Shown here: piece by piece, positions 1 through 8,634 of the stretch
Layout of the letters: every line of letters begins with the position of its first letter
Position numbering within the stretch: the stretch's first letter is position 1
Source: Ascarosepion bandense
Taxonomy: Eukaryota > Mollusca > Cephalopoda > Sepiida > Sepiidae
Reading direction: 5' to 3'
Assembly (NCBI GenBank): GCA_037127315.1
Contig: JBBBDQ010001188.1
Location: 598,501 to 662,500 of the forward strand
Length of the DNA stretch: 64,000 bases
Made by a program: the position numbers and the translations under genes
Notes under the pieces: generated by a model
The model's database searches: none
Told to the model about the DNA's origin: nothing
What the model saw: the letters and a program-made list of their open reading frames with translations, nothing else

Positions 1-266
1 TAAAAAATATTAAAGCCTATTTTCAACGGTCAAGAAAAGACACTAAATTATTTATTCATAATGGTGTGGGCTTAAAAACACATCTATTGCAGACTGAGTG
101 GTGCTTTTTAGAATATAACAAATTTCACCACGGTTTCAATTTTTTCTTATAAGTGAGTGATATTAAAAGAGAACCTGCTTTAATACACGGGAAAAAAATA
201 AACAAACAAAAAATCAAACAAAAAAAACAAACAAATTGACCGCGATCGCAGTTGAGAAACAGAGAG
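1..266. other. No recognised feature
   Basis: AT-rich single-copy-looking sequence. The apparent open frames on the minus strand come from the neighbouring GA/GATA microsatellite. Confidence 0.5.
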
Positions 267-284
267 AGGTTGAGATAGAGATAG

Positions 285-353
<69 letters not shown>
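267..353. repeat. GATA/GA microsatellite
   Basis: A GATA-type run (about 279-304) passes into an uninterrupted (GA)n run to 352. Confidence 0.95.
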
Positions 354-355
<2 letters not shown>

Positions 356-599
356 CGGATAGAAAAAGAGCAGAGATACACAGACAAAAATAAAGAGAAC
401 GAATGACAGAGACATTGAGAAAGGGACATATAGATATGATTTCCCCATCCCTGAATTTACCCAAGTAAGTACAGAGACCGCGACGGATCTCTTGAACTTG
501 TCAATTACAATTCATGTTGATACAAACAAACGGCGTTTGACCGTGAGATGAACTCAGCTAATCTACACTTCAACTCGTAATAACACTCAACTTCGTATG

Positions 600-830
600 G
601 AAAAAAATTCCCAAAATAAAGGGAAGTGTTATTCTTAAAATACTTTAAAAAAAAATAATTACCAGCATTGTTAACAACCTGATGAGACATTATACTTTCA
701 ATGTCGAAACACATTGTTATTACCAGCATTGTTAACTACCTGATGAGACATTATACTTTCAATGTTGAAACAAATTGTACAATTTTGTAGTAGTTGTAAT
801 TTACACATGTTCTAACGTAATAATAGTCCA
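600..830 (+). repeat. Penelope-type terminal repeat carrying two hammerhead copies
   Basis: Two tandem copies (about 660-720 and 721-780) of a segment with CTGATGAGACATT...TTTCAATG(T)...GAAAC. The same segment recurs at 44165-44285 (+) and 24545-24612 (-). The flanks (fTTCCCAAAATAAA-like leader, GTACAATTTTGTAGTAG, ACATGTTCTAA) are shared with the 44-kb copy, so this is the end of one Penelope-like family, in which hammerheads are known. Confidence 0.65.
733..796 (+). ncRNA. Hammerhead self-cleaving ribozyme, Penelope type
   Basis: All core elements are readable: stem I AACTAC (734-739) with GTAGTT (790-795), CTGATGA (740-746), stem II GACATT (747-752) with AATGTT (761-766), GAAA (767-770), stem III ACAAA (770-774) with TTTGT (784-788), and A789 as the cleavage-site base. 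Stem II has one G-U pair. The 5' neighbour copy (core 679-685) has a perfect stem II but a poor stem I/III. Activity is inferred from fold only. Confidence 0.78.
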
Positions 831-862
831 GAATACCTGGCAAACTTTTTAAAATTATTTTT

Positions 863-1160
863 TATTGGTATTGGATTGTACATTCAAGAGCGTCTATCGT
901 AAACTATAAGCTTAATAACACTAAAGGATTTGAAAACTATGTTTATATGGATTTTGCTCTTATTGGTATTGGATTGTACATTCAAGAGCGTCTATCGTAA
1001 ACTATAAGCTTAATAACACTAAAGGATTTGAAGACTATGTTTATATGGATTTTGCCCTTATTGGTATTGGATTGTACATTCAAGAGCGTCTATCGTAAAC
1101 TATAAGCTTAATAACACTAAAGGATTTGAAGACTATGTTTATATGGATTTTGCCCTTGTT
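863..1160. repeat. 99-bp tandem repeat, three copies
   Basis: Three near-identical units starting ATTGGTATTGGATTGTACAT, at about 863, 962 and 1062. They differ by single bases (gaaaac/gaagac). No coding potential. Confidence 0.95.
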
Positions 1161-1204
1161 TTGGTGTGAAGTACCCACCCCATAGTTTGTAAAAGTATTT
1201 TACA

Positions 1205-1205
<1 letters not shown>

Positions 1206-1250
<45 letters not shown>
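1206..1250. repeat. (TA)n microsatellite
   Basis: Uninterrupted TA run abutting the 5' end of the tRNA-hammerhead element that follows. Confidence 0.95.
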
Positions 1251-1253
<3 letters not shown>

Positions 1254-1577
1254 GCTCTTACACTCTGATTGAGTACTCTGGAATAATGTTAGACTTTGAA
1301 AAACAGTAGCTACTCTAGCATATACGGATCGTTCATACAGCAATGAATGAACGATCCGTATATGCTAGAGCAGTTCTCAGCTATTGGGCGTGATAATGAT
1401 AATATACGCGCTAAAAGATCTGCCTCCTTCTACTGAGCGCGTATAGCTCAGAGGTAGAATCGCCGAATGACGCCAATTCAGCCGTGTTTCAATCCTGGGT
1501 AAAAAGCAATCGGATGTCTAAGCGTACTGATAAACTGTGATACAGCGAAACAGTTCTGTCTGCGGATGACTATATAT
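1251..1577 (+). mobile_element. tRNA-hammerhead element, copy A
   Basis: 5' block CGCTCTTACACTCTG... with GTAGCTACTCTAGCAT, then a tRNA-like unit (A box TAGCTCAGAGGTAGA at 1445-1459, B-box-like GTTTCAATCC at 1488-1497), then a decayed hammerhead (1522-1565, core mutated to CTGATAA), ending GGATGACTATATA. A secondary 24-bp palindrome (1318-1368) sits in the 5' block. Confidence 0.75.
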
Positions 1578-1703
1578 AGCTTATGAAAATGCATATGTGG
1601 ACACATGAGATGAAACCAGAATATACGTGCTTTTGTCATTAACAAAATATTACTGTTTGTGATCATATAGATAAATGGATTGAATCATTTTCAATCACTG
1701 AAC

Positions 1704-1704
1704 G

Positions 1705-1758
<54 letters not shown>

Positions 1759-1768
1759 TGGATAGACC

Positions 1769-1825
<57 letters not shown>

Positions 1826-1836
1826 GTGGACAGACC

Positions 1837-1889
<53 letters not shown>

Positions 1890-1900
1890 GTGGACAGACC

Positions 1901-1950
<50 letters not shown>

Positions 1951-2004
1951 TGAACAGACTGAGATAGATAGCTAGATAGATAGATAGATAGATGTGGACA
2001 GACC

Positions 2005-2054
<50 letters not shown>

Positions 2055-2115
2055 TGGATAGACCAAGATAGATAGATAGATAGATAGATATGAACATACT
2101 GATATAGATATGCAT
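1704..2115. repeat. GATA-based minisatellite
   Basis: Blocks of (GATA)n separated by TGTGGACAGACCAA or TATGGATAGACCAA spacers. It lies between two tRNA-hammerhead elements in opposite orientation. The apparent proteins of repeated Leu-Ser-Ile-Tyr are artefacts of this repeat. Confidence 0.95.
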
Positions 2116-2139
2116 GTAGGTAGGAACATACAATATATA

Positions 2140-2435
2140 TATATCTAGTCATCCGCAGACAGATCTGTTTCGCTGAATCACAGGTCATCAGTACGGTTAA
2201 ACTCCGATTGCTTCTGACCCAGGATTGAAGCCCGACCGAAGTGGCGTCAGTCGGCGATTCTACCTTTGGGCCATGGGCGCACGGTAGAAGAATGCAGACG
2301 TTTTAGCATGTATATTATCACTATACACGCCCAATAGCCAGAGTGCTCTAATTCATTAGTGAATGAGAGATACGTACATGCCAGAGTAGCTACTGTTTTT
2401 CAAAATCTACCATTCTTCCAGGGTGCTCAATGAGG

Positions 2436-2447
<12 letters not shown>
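2140..2447 (-). mobile_element. tRNA-hammerhead element, copy B
   Basis: Full-length minus-strand copy: 5' block at 2447-2290, tRNA-like unit at about 2283-2212, hammerhead at 2196-2153. The first stem II pair is broken (C-C) and one loop base is changed; the rest of the core (CTGATGA, GAAA, short stem III ACAG/CTGT) is intact. Confidence 0.75.
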
Positions 2448-2476
<29 letters not shown>

Positions 2477-2477
<1 letters not shown>

Positions 2478-3459
2478 TACCGACCATAAGTTTGGGACCA
2501 TCCAAATTTTTAGTAGAATCAAATTCGCCGAGTTTGTTTTTTTTTTTGTTATTCTTATGCAGATGTCAAGTAAAAAAAAAAATCTTTTCAACTTTAAAGT
2601 AAACATTTACTCTGTTTGCTACTTGACTCCTCTTATTGTGATCAAGTTTTTGCCGAAAATTTAGATTTATTCAGATATTATAATTACGGTATAATATATT
2701 ACTGTAAACCATATTACTACAGTATAAATGTCAAGGATTGAAACAGATTAGCATTGAAAAAAGAGCTCAGGTTGAAATTCTTTCGAAAGAAAGATATTTG
2801 GAAAGTGTTATCGCCAAAAACTAAACCTATTAAAAATGGCGTGCATTATACCCTTCAACGACTTCGTTAAACTTTGACAGAAAAAGATCCGGTAGGCCCA
2901 GACTAACATCTATCGTAGAGCATAGGCACTTGATCATATCTAGCAAGAGAAATAGAAGAAAAACAGCTCCGGAATTAAAAACTGAAATGAATTCTACTCT
3001 GCAACATCCAGTATCTGTTACTATTGTTAAGAGGACTTCATTCTCCTGGGCTTAAAGGCTGTGTAGCAGTTAAGAAACCACTATTAAAGAACGAGAATAA
3101 GGGATGAAATTGATCGTACAGTTCGAAATGAACTTATTAAAAATGAACAAATTTTGTTTAAATGCTTGCAGGATGCTTAGAAATCACTTTCACTAGCTTA
3201 TTTTTATAAGTTATTAGAAAGAATGCCAAGGATTTGCTCTGCAGTAATAAAGGCTCGTGGTGGTTTCTTTTATGAAAAGAAAATATGAATTAACTTTAAT
3301 TAAATTTGAAATTACTCTATGTTAATTTTGGTTTTAATTATTGTACAATTGTGAGCAACAATGAAATATATCTATATTTATTCTTCTAAGACATGAAATT
3401 TGTTATTTCTTTCTCTTAGAGAATAAATCTAAGTGTTCCCAAACTTATGGTCGGTAGTG
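2477..3459 (+). mobile_element. Tc1-like DNA transposon, internally deleted
   Basis: Terminal inverted repeats ACCGACCATAAGTTTGGGA (left) and TCCCAAACTTATGGTCGGT (right), each next to TA. The interior retains pieces of a Tc1 transposase DNA-binding region (about 2745-3040) and the last part (about 3095-3250), but the catalytic middle is missing and stops are frequent. Dead, non-autonomous copy. Confidence 0.8.
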
Positions 3460-3461
3460 TA

Positions 3462-4150
3462 TATACATATCCACCGTTCATTTAAACTCAAGTATTTAAA
3501 AAGAACGTTTGTTTATTTATATTGTTTGCAAGTGCTTCATTGTTTGTTAGTGTGTTACTTTTATCCCAACGTTTCGACCATTGCACCCGGCCTTCATCAT
3601 GTGACTGTCAATCCGGATAACCTTCCAGGAATTTTGAATTTTATATAATCCCCGTAGATTAAATGAAAAGCTCCGTTCACGGTTATACAGATCGACAGTC
3701 ACCTTATTAAGGGCAGAAAGCACGACGACAGAAACCGTTTGGTAACAACAACAAAGATAGAGATATTCGCGTGTAAATATTACAAATAATGCTAACTCCT
3801 TGTCCCAGAAATTCAGTTAACGAGGAACTTGTTAACTTTTTAATAAACTTTAAGGTATGCCATTTTGTACTCATTGGAAAGCTGTTCTGATGGGTTTTTT
3901 TCTATTGTAACTAGACTTTAAAAACTTAAGCATAGATTGGCGGCTAGGTCTCATCATTGTTACTGCGGAAATGGTTAAATATAACCGCAAATTCTATGTG
4001 GTTTTTTCTATCGCATTTCTCGCTGTGGAACTCTCTTCTGACTTTCCGTCGACATGAAGTGGAAATATTATATTGAATTATTTGCAAGGTCTGCTGCTAG
4101 GAAAATTGATTCACCGCGTTTTGTTAGAGAATTTTTCTTGCCAGAAGGAG
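3462..4150. other. Spacer with a Penelope-like motif
   Basis: Between the two Tc1 relics. On the minus strand 3600-3560 reads ATGATGAAGGCCGGG...GGTCGAAACGTTGG, a motif common at the ends of Penelope-like elements. Otherwise nothing recognised; 4060-4150 may be decayed Tc1 sequence. Confidence 0.35.
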
Positions 4151-4155
4151 AATAA

Positions 4156-4966
4156 GCTGAAACGAATACACTGAGCGGATCAGCACAAAGAATGGACTTT
4201 AGATGATTGGAAAAAAGTATTATGGACAGATGAATCAAAATTTGAACTGTTTGGAAGCAAACGAAGAGTTTTTGTCAGACGAACTTCTTCTGAACGAATG
4301 ACTGAAAATTGCATTGTTCCAACTGGAAAGCATGGAGGTTGATCTGTAATGGTTTGGGGAGGCTTTGGAGGAGAGATAGCTGGAGACCTTATAGAGATCA
4401 AAGGCATAATGCGAAAGGAAGGATATCATTCAATACTGCAGAGGCATGCAATCCCTTCAGGTTGCCGCATTATTAGACAATTTTTTCCAACAGGATAACG
4501 ATCCGAAGCACAGCTCAAAATTATGCCACAATTATATGAAATCAAAGGAAAACAATGGAATTTTGTCTTGGTCCCCTCAGTCTCCGGATCTTTCTCCAAT
4601 TGAACTAATCTGGGATGAAATTGATTGTGCAGTTCGAAATAAACTTCCTAAAAATGAACAAATGTTGTTTAAATGCTTGCAGGATGCTTGGAAATCACTT
4701 TCACCAACTTATTTTTATAAGTTATTAGAAAAATGCCAAGGATTTCCTCTGTAGTAATAAAGGCTCGTGGTAGTTTCTTTGATGAAAAAAAAATATGAAT
4801 TAACTTTAATTAAATTTGAAATTACTCTATGTTAATTTTGGTTTTAATTATTGTACAATTGTGAGCAACAATGAAATATAGATATATTTATTCTTCTAAG
4901 ACATAAAATTTGTTATTTCTTTGTCTTAGAGAATAAATCTAAGTGGTCCCAAACTTATGGTCGGTC
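4156..4966 (+). pseudogene. Tc1-like transposase, 5'-truncated, frameshifted
   Basis: Catalytic part of a Tc1/mariner DDE transposase. First Asp in WTDESKFELFGSK (about 4220-4260), VMVWGGF, then after a frameshift QQDNDPKHSS (second Asp, about 4486-4515) and SPDLSPIELIWDEID (third acidic residue, about 4585-4630). An in-frame TGA follows KHGG near 4342 and the frame changes near 4480. The right inverted repeat is intact at 4948-4966; the left end is lost. Strong similarity to the deleted copy at 2477-3459 shows the same family. Confidence 0.85.
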
Positions 4967-5183
4967 GCTCATTCATTAAAAATGAATTGGAGCATACTGA
5001 CTGCTGGGCGCGTAATATGATATGCGCTAAAAAAGACATCTTCCACCGAACGCCCCGTGGCCCAGGGGTAGAGTCGTCGACTAACGTCAATTCGCTCGGG
5101 TTTCGAGCACTGGGTTAGGGAGCAATCGGAGTCTAACCGTACTGATGAGCTGTGATACAGCGAAACAGATCTGTCTGCGGATG

Positions 5184-5186
<3 letters not shown>
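4966..5186 (+). mobile_element. tRNA-hammerhead element, copy C
   Basis: Starts inside the 5' block (GCTCATTCATTAAAAATGAATTGG), right against the Tc1 inverted repeat. tRNA-like unit with A box TGGCCCAGGGGTAGA at about 5056-5070 and B-box-like GGGTTTCGAGCAC, then a perfect hammerhead. A (TA)n run follows. Confidence 0.78.
5137..5180 (+). ncRNA. Hammerhead ribozyme in tRNA-like element (intact)
   Basis: Stem I CCGTA (5137-5141) pairs with TGCGG (5176-5180, one G-U); core CTGATGA 5142-5148; stem II GCTGT/ACAGC with GAT loop (5149-5161); GAAA 5162-5165; minimal stem III ACAG-AT-CTGT (5165-5174); C5175 is the cleavage base. The tiny stem III is typical of hammerheads in Penelope elements and retrozymes. 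Confidence 0.8.
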
Positions 5187-5219
<33 letters not shown>

Positions 5220-5223
<4 letters not shown>

Positions 5224-5478
5224 TACGAAAGTATGTAGCTAAAACTCTATATTTTCCCCTTTCTTATTGTGGGACAATATTGACTCGATTTTCTGCTTCT
5301 TCGGATTTCAATATCGATTGATTTTTCCCGAATCTCTTTACTAATCCTGTTTTTGATTGATAAGAAAATGCAATTAATTCCCAGGTAGAAACTTGTTTCT
5401 TTTTTTCCAAGACAATAATTCGTTAAGCTCGTCATTCGGTTTACAAAGGAACTGTCTATATTTCTGAGATAAATTATT
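5220..5478. other. No recognised feature
   Basis: AT-rich unique-looking sequence between an SSR and a LINE tail. Confidence 0.4.
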
Positions 5479-6127
5479 GCATTGATTTTTTTTTTTTTTT
5501 ATAAGCGTTTCACCCCGAGCAAGGCATGTCACTGCCACTACTACGCAGGGAGCTACGTAGAGTGGAGAAAGGCTGATTAAATATAGGAAATGTCAGAGGG
5601 TGGGTGATAGGCGGGTAAGGATACTGAGAATGAGGGTTGGGTAGATGAGAGTGTTCTGAGAATAGTTGGGAGTTAGTGTGATAGGAGGTGTCTATTGACC
5701 CTACATTTAAACACCTGGAGATTGTAACTGTCGGGAAAGCAGACTTGTGGAAGGGAGTTCCACAGGCGGGAAGCGCGAGAAAAGAAGCTGTTGGAGTAGA
5801 ATTTACGGTTACATCTTATTTGTTTAACTGTAAAAGGGTGGAACCTAATTGCTAATCTAGTATCTCGTGTAAATTCCTGCTTAGTCGGCACCAGTGATCT
5901 AAGCTCATCGGAGCAGAAGCCATGAAAGTACTCGTAGAAGAGGCACAGGGAAGCCACATCACGCCGGTGAGAGAGTGGTTGCAGCCGGTCTGCCAAGTCA
6001 GTATCAACCACGTTACAGATCCTCCTTTGTATTTTGTCAAGAAGCCCAAGGAGAGCAGCAGTGGCACCCGACCAGATATGGCAGCAATATTCAATACACG
6101 GGCGGATGGTAGATTTACACTGTTTGT
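5479..6127 (-). mobile_element. LINE fragment, 5'-truncated (same family as 54.3-58.4 kb)
   Basis: Poly(A) tail at 5479-5500 (as T), 3' UTR with CCTTGCTCGGGGTGAAACGC, then the end of the reverse-transcriptase ORF on the minus strand up to 6127 (SYNLQVFKCRVNRHLLSH is the C-terminus, stop near 5673). One or more frameshifts upstream of 6011. Confidence 0.85.
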
Positions 6128-6134
6128 ATAGTTC

Positions 6135-6545
6135 GGACTATTGGTTTTATATTTACTGCTATATTCACGCATTCGGCTGTTGTACGTTCCGACATTCTTC
6201 AGGATTCTCTCTCTTTTTCTGAGATGAATTATTGTAACTATGTATACTATTTACATTGTTCAAACTGTTATCCTCATCCGGCCTTCTTCAGGATCTAATT
6301 CATAGATAAGGTATTGCAATTATTTCCCTATTTACACTGTTCAGAATATTTTCCTCATCTCTACTGCCCTATTTCCGACGTTTCGGCCATTGTATGCATC
6401 CGCCTTCTTCATGTTCTGTCTATATTTTTAAGATGAAATATTTTAACTATTTACATTGTTCAGTCTATTGCCCTCATTTTTACTGTCCTATTAACGATGT
6501 TTTGGCTATTATACTCTTCGGAACTCTTCAGGTGATGTACATTTG
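6135..6545 (-). repeat. Degenerate ~120-bp tandem repeat with GAAACG motif
   Basis: At least four diverged units, each on the minus strand with CTGAAGAAGGCNGGATG... and GGCCGAAACGTCGG-like blocks (clearest at 6412-6380) and AACAATGTAAATAG. Resembles Penelope-type terminal sequence; a hammerhead fold is not convincing. Confidence 0.6.
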
Positions 6546-6589
6546 AATTTCAAATCATTCATTTCAAACCGTTTATATATATAGAGAGA

Positions 6590-7130
6590 GAGACCACCGA
6601 CTGAGATGCATCCTTAAGATGTTCTCAAGGATGCTCTTCCTCCCGACCAAATTAATTCCTTTATTTATAAATATAATTTTAGTTGCGGAGCTGATTACAT
6701 AGGAACAACACAGGGTCTTTACAGGAGAATAAAGCAACATGTCCCCACTAAAATTAGGAACCACATTTTACCTCGAAATGGACTCGTTCCAGATACTTAC
6801 GGTTCCGCCATATGTGAGCACCTTTTAAAGAATAGATAGTGTGCAACGAATTTTAGTGAAGATTGGTTCACTGTTGTGTACCGATCTCACTCTTAATTCC
6901 ATCTTAAGCTGCTAGAGGCTTTATATGTCAGGTTCCGAAAACCTTCACTGTGCAAACAGTGTGAATTGTTAGGGCTTGATATTATTAGCCTCTAGCTTTT
7001 TGAATTCATAATTTTTTGCCTCATTTTCCATGACACTTTATTTTATTTCCAATTTAAATCTCCCGTAAAGGCCTGATGATCGGGAGCGAAACCGGTTGCT
7101 TCGCTTTTGCAGTTTTTATTTTATAATGTA
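6590..7130 (+). pseudogene. Penelope-like element, C-terminal GIY-YIG relic
   Basis: Conceptual frame reads INSFIYKYNFSCGADYIGTT, a GIY-YIG-type start (YIG), then LYRRIKQHVPTKI, an in-frame stop, FHLKLLEALYVRF and a C-terminus near 6995. The downstream AGGCCTGATGATCGGGAGC then GAAACCGG block is typical of Penelope 3' sequence and hammerhead-like. Confidence 0.65.
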
Positions 7131-7189
7131 TAACAACAAACTACAGACTTTTATTTCTTTAATTAAATTTTGTACTTATAAAGATATTT

Positions 7190-7227
<38 letters not shown>

Positions 7228-7414
7228 TGTGTGTGTGTACCGGTCTAACCCTATTATGACCAAAACTATATATATATATATATTTTCTGCTTTGATGACA
7301 GATGATTCCACCTGTTGCCCAATTTATTTTGGGGGGTGGCTGAAACTCTGGGCAACTAACCTCCCTGCATCATTGCTGTCAAATTAACTAGGGAGCAGTG
7401 GAGAGAGGGTTCCT

Positions 7415-7474
<60 letters not shown>

Positions 7475-7530
7475 TAACACTTAGTTTTTGGTCATAATAG
7501 GGTTAGACCGGTACACATTTGTATTAAAAA
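7190..7530. repeat. Inverted repeat (35-bp arms) with (TA)n runs
   Basis: TGTACCGGTCTAACCCTATT at 7236 is repeated in reverse complement ending at 7515; arms about 7234-7268 and 7482-7515. Between lies a 150-bp segment (CCACCTGTTGCCC... GGGCAACTAACC) bordered by (TA)n. The arm sequence also occurs at 11436-11475 and 44572-44612 and seems to be the end of a Penelope-like family. Confidence 0.8.
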
Positions 7531-8070
7531 TAATTTGCAAGGTAGAGGTACATAACCCAGATGGCCAAAACAAAATATATTTGGGCTCAACCAAAGACAC
7601 TTTTAAGACCAGGTTAAAATCAATCACAGATCTACATTTAAAATATAAAAATTAAAAAAACAATACAAAATATGAAAAAGATGCACACTTAATGTGGAGC
7701 ATTGTAAAAACAGCCTAGCCTTACAATGGTGAACAAATATGTAGACTGTGCCAAAAAGAAAAATTAAAAATTATGATATTCCCAAATAAAGACGAACTGT
7801 TAAATGAAAGAACAGAAATTATGACTAAATGCATCCACACTAAGAAATACCTCTTAGGTTCATACAACCATGAATGAAAAGGTCATAATCCGTTTTAATT
7901 TAAACATTGTACGTTCATAAATTCCCTGCCACGTGAACGTTCAAATAAAGCACCGTTACAAGAGCGTTCTTAAAAAGAAAAATGGTAAACGTTAAAATCA
8001 GATATTAAAAATCTCCTGAAGACAACACACATGGTCGAAACCTTGGTAGCGAAATAACTCGCTTAAAAAT
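7530..8070 (+). pseudogene. Penelope-like GIY-YIG fragment
   Basis: Reads CKVEVHNPDGQNKIYLGSTK then DTFKTR, the GIY-YIG nuclease start used by Penelope-like elements, later ICRLCQKEKLKIMIFPNKDE and ERTEIMTKC. Same family as 44740-45060 (-), 51740-52020 (+) and 53190-53350 (+). Stops and frameshifts present. The end has ACACATGGTCGAAACCTTGG. Confidence 0.75.
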
Positions 8071-8073
8071 GGA

Positions 8074-8125
<52 letters not shown>
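8074..8125. repeat. (TA)n microsatellite
   Basis: Perfect TA run, just 3' of the GST gene. Confidence 0.95.
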
Positions 8126-8128
<3 letters not shown>

Positions 8129-8469
8129 GGAAAATCTTATCACAATGCTGACCGGCGTTATTTCTCTCATACTGAATTCAAAGTTTCGTGAGTGCATTAT
8201 TGTAATATCTTGATTCTAAAGAGTGAAGTCATTACTATAATGTACTAAACATTACTGCAGCGTCTACTGAAATACTAATGTTCAATAATGTTGTTGCGTC
8301 TGAGTTAGGTACTAGTTCTTCATTTATACATGCATCATTCACAACCAAAGTGAAAATAGAAAAAAATATTTTTCCATGTTAAAAAGCTTTTAATTCATTT
8401 TAATATTTTCTGACAAGTTTTTTTCGTTTCAGGTTTTAATTGTCCTTATACCTTTCTCTCTTCGGTCAA

Positions 8470-8634
8470 CTAGAAATCAGTTTTTTGGCGTTTGGAGAAA
8501 TAGGCAGCAATTCTGGGATGTGATGCAACCCGGGCCATAAGGGCTTTCAGCTTTGGAAAATCATTCAGGAGATTCGGATTGTCCTTGAGTGGGTTTTCCA
8601 GGGCACAGTAGCTCATCATATCGCAGATCTTCAT
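8470..8634 (-). CDS. GST/S-crystallin coding exon 5 and stop
   Basis: Acceptor TTTCAG, then 54 codons ([16 protein letters not shown]... to KRQKTDF) and TAG at 8472-8470. Downstream in the 3' region three ATTAAA hexamers (8440-8435, 8404-8399, 8394-8389) are candidate poly(A) signals. The real 3' end is not determined. Confidence 0.93.
   Translation of the reverse strand: MKICDMMSYCALENPLKDNPNLLNDFPKLKALMARVASHPRIAAYFSKRQKTDF

Noticed and set aside
1437..1500. Genuine tRNA gene
   Set aside because: A and B boxes are present, but the acceptor stem and anticodon arm do not close and the unit is part of a repeated mobile element.
1663..2188. Open frames of 80-165 codons made of Leu-Ser-Ile-Tyr
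   Set aside because: Translation of (GATA)n; no other coding signal.
7068..7100. Hammerhead ribozyme at CTGATGATCGGGAGCGAAACC
   Set aside because: Core-like bases are present but stem II cannot form; kept only as a Penelope-end motif.
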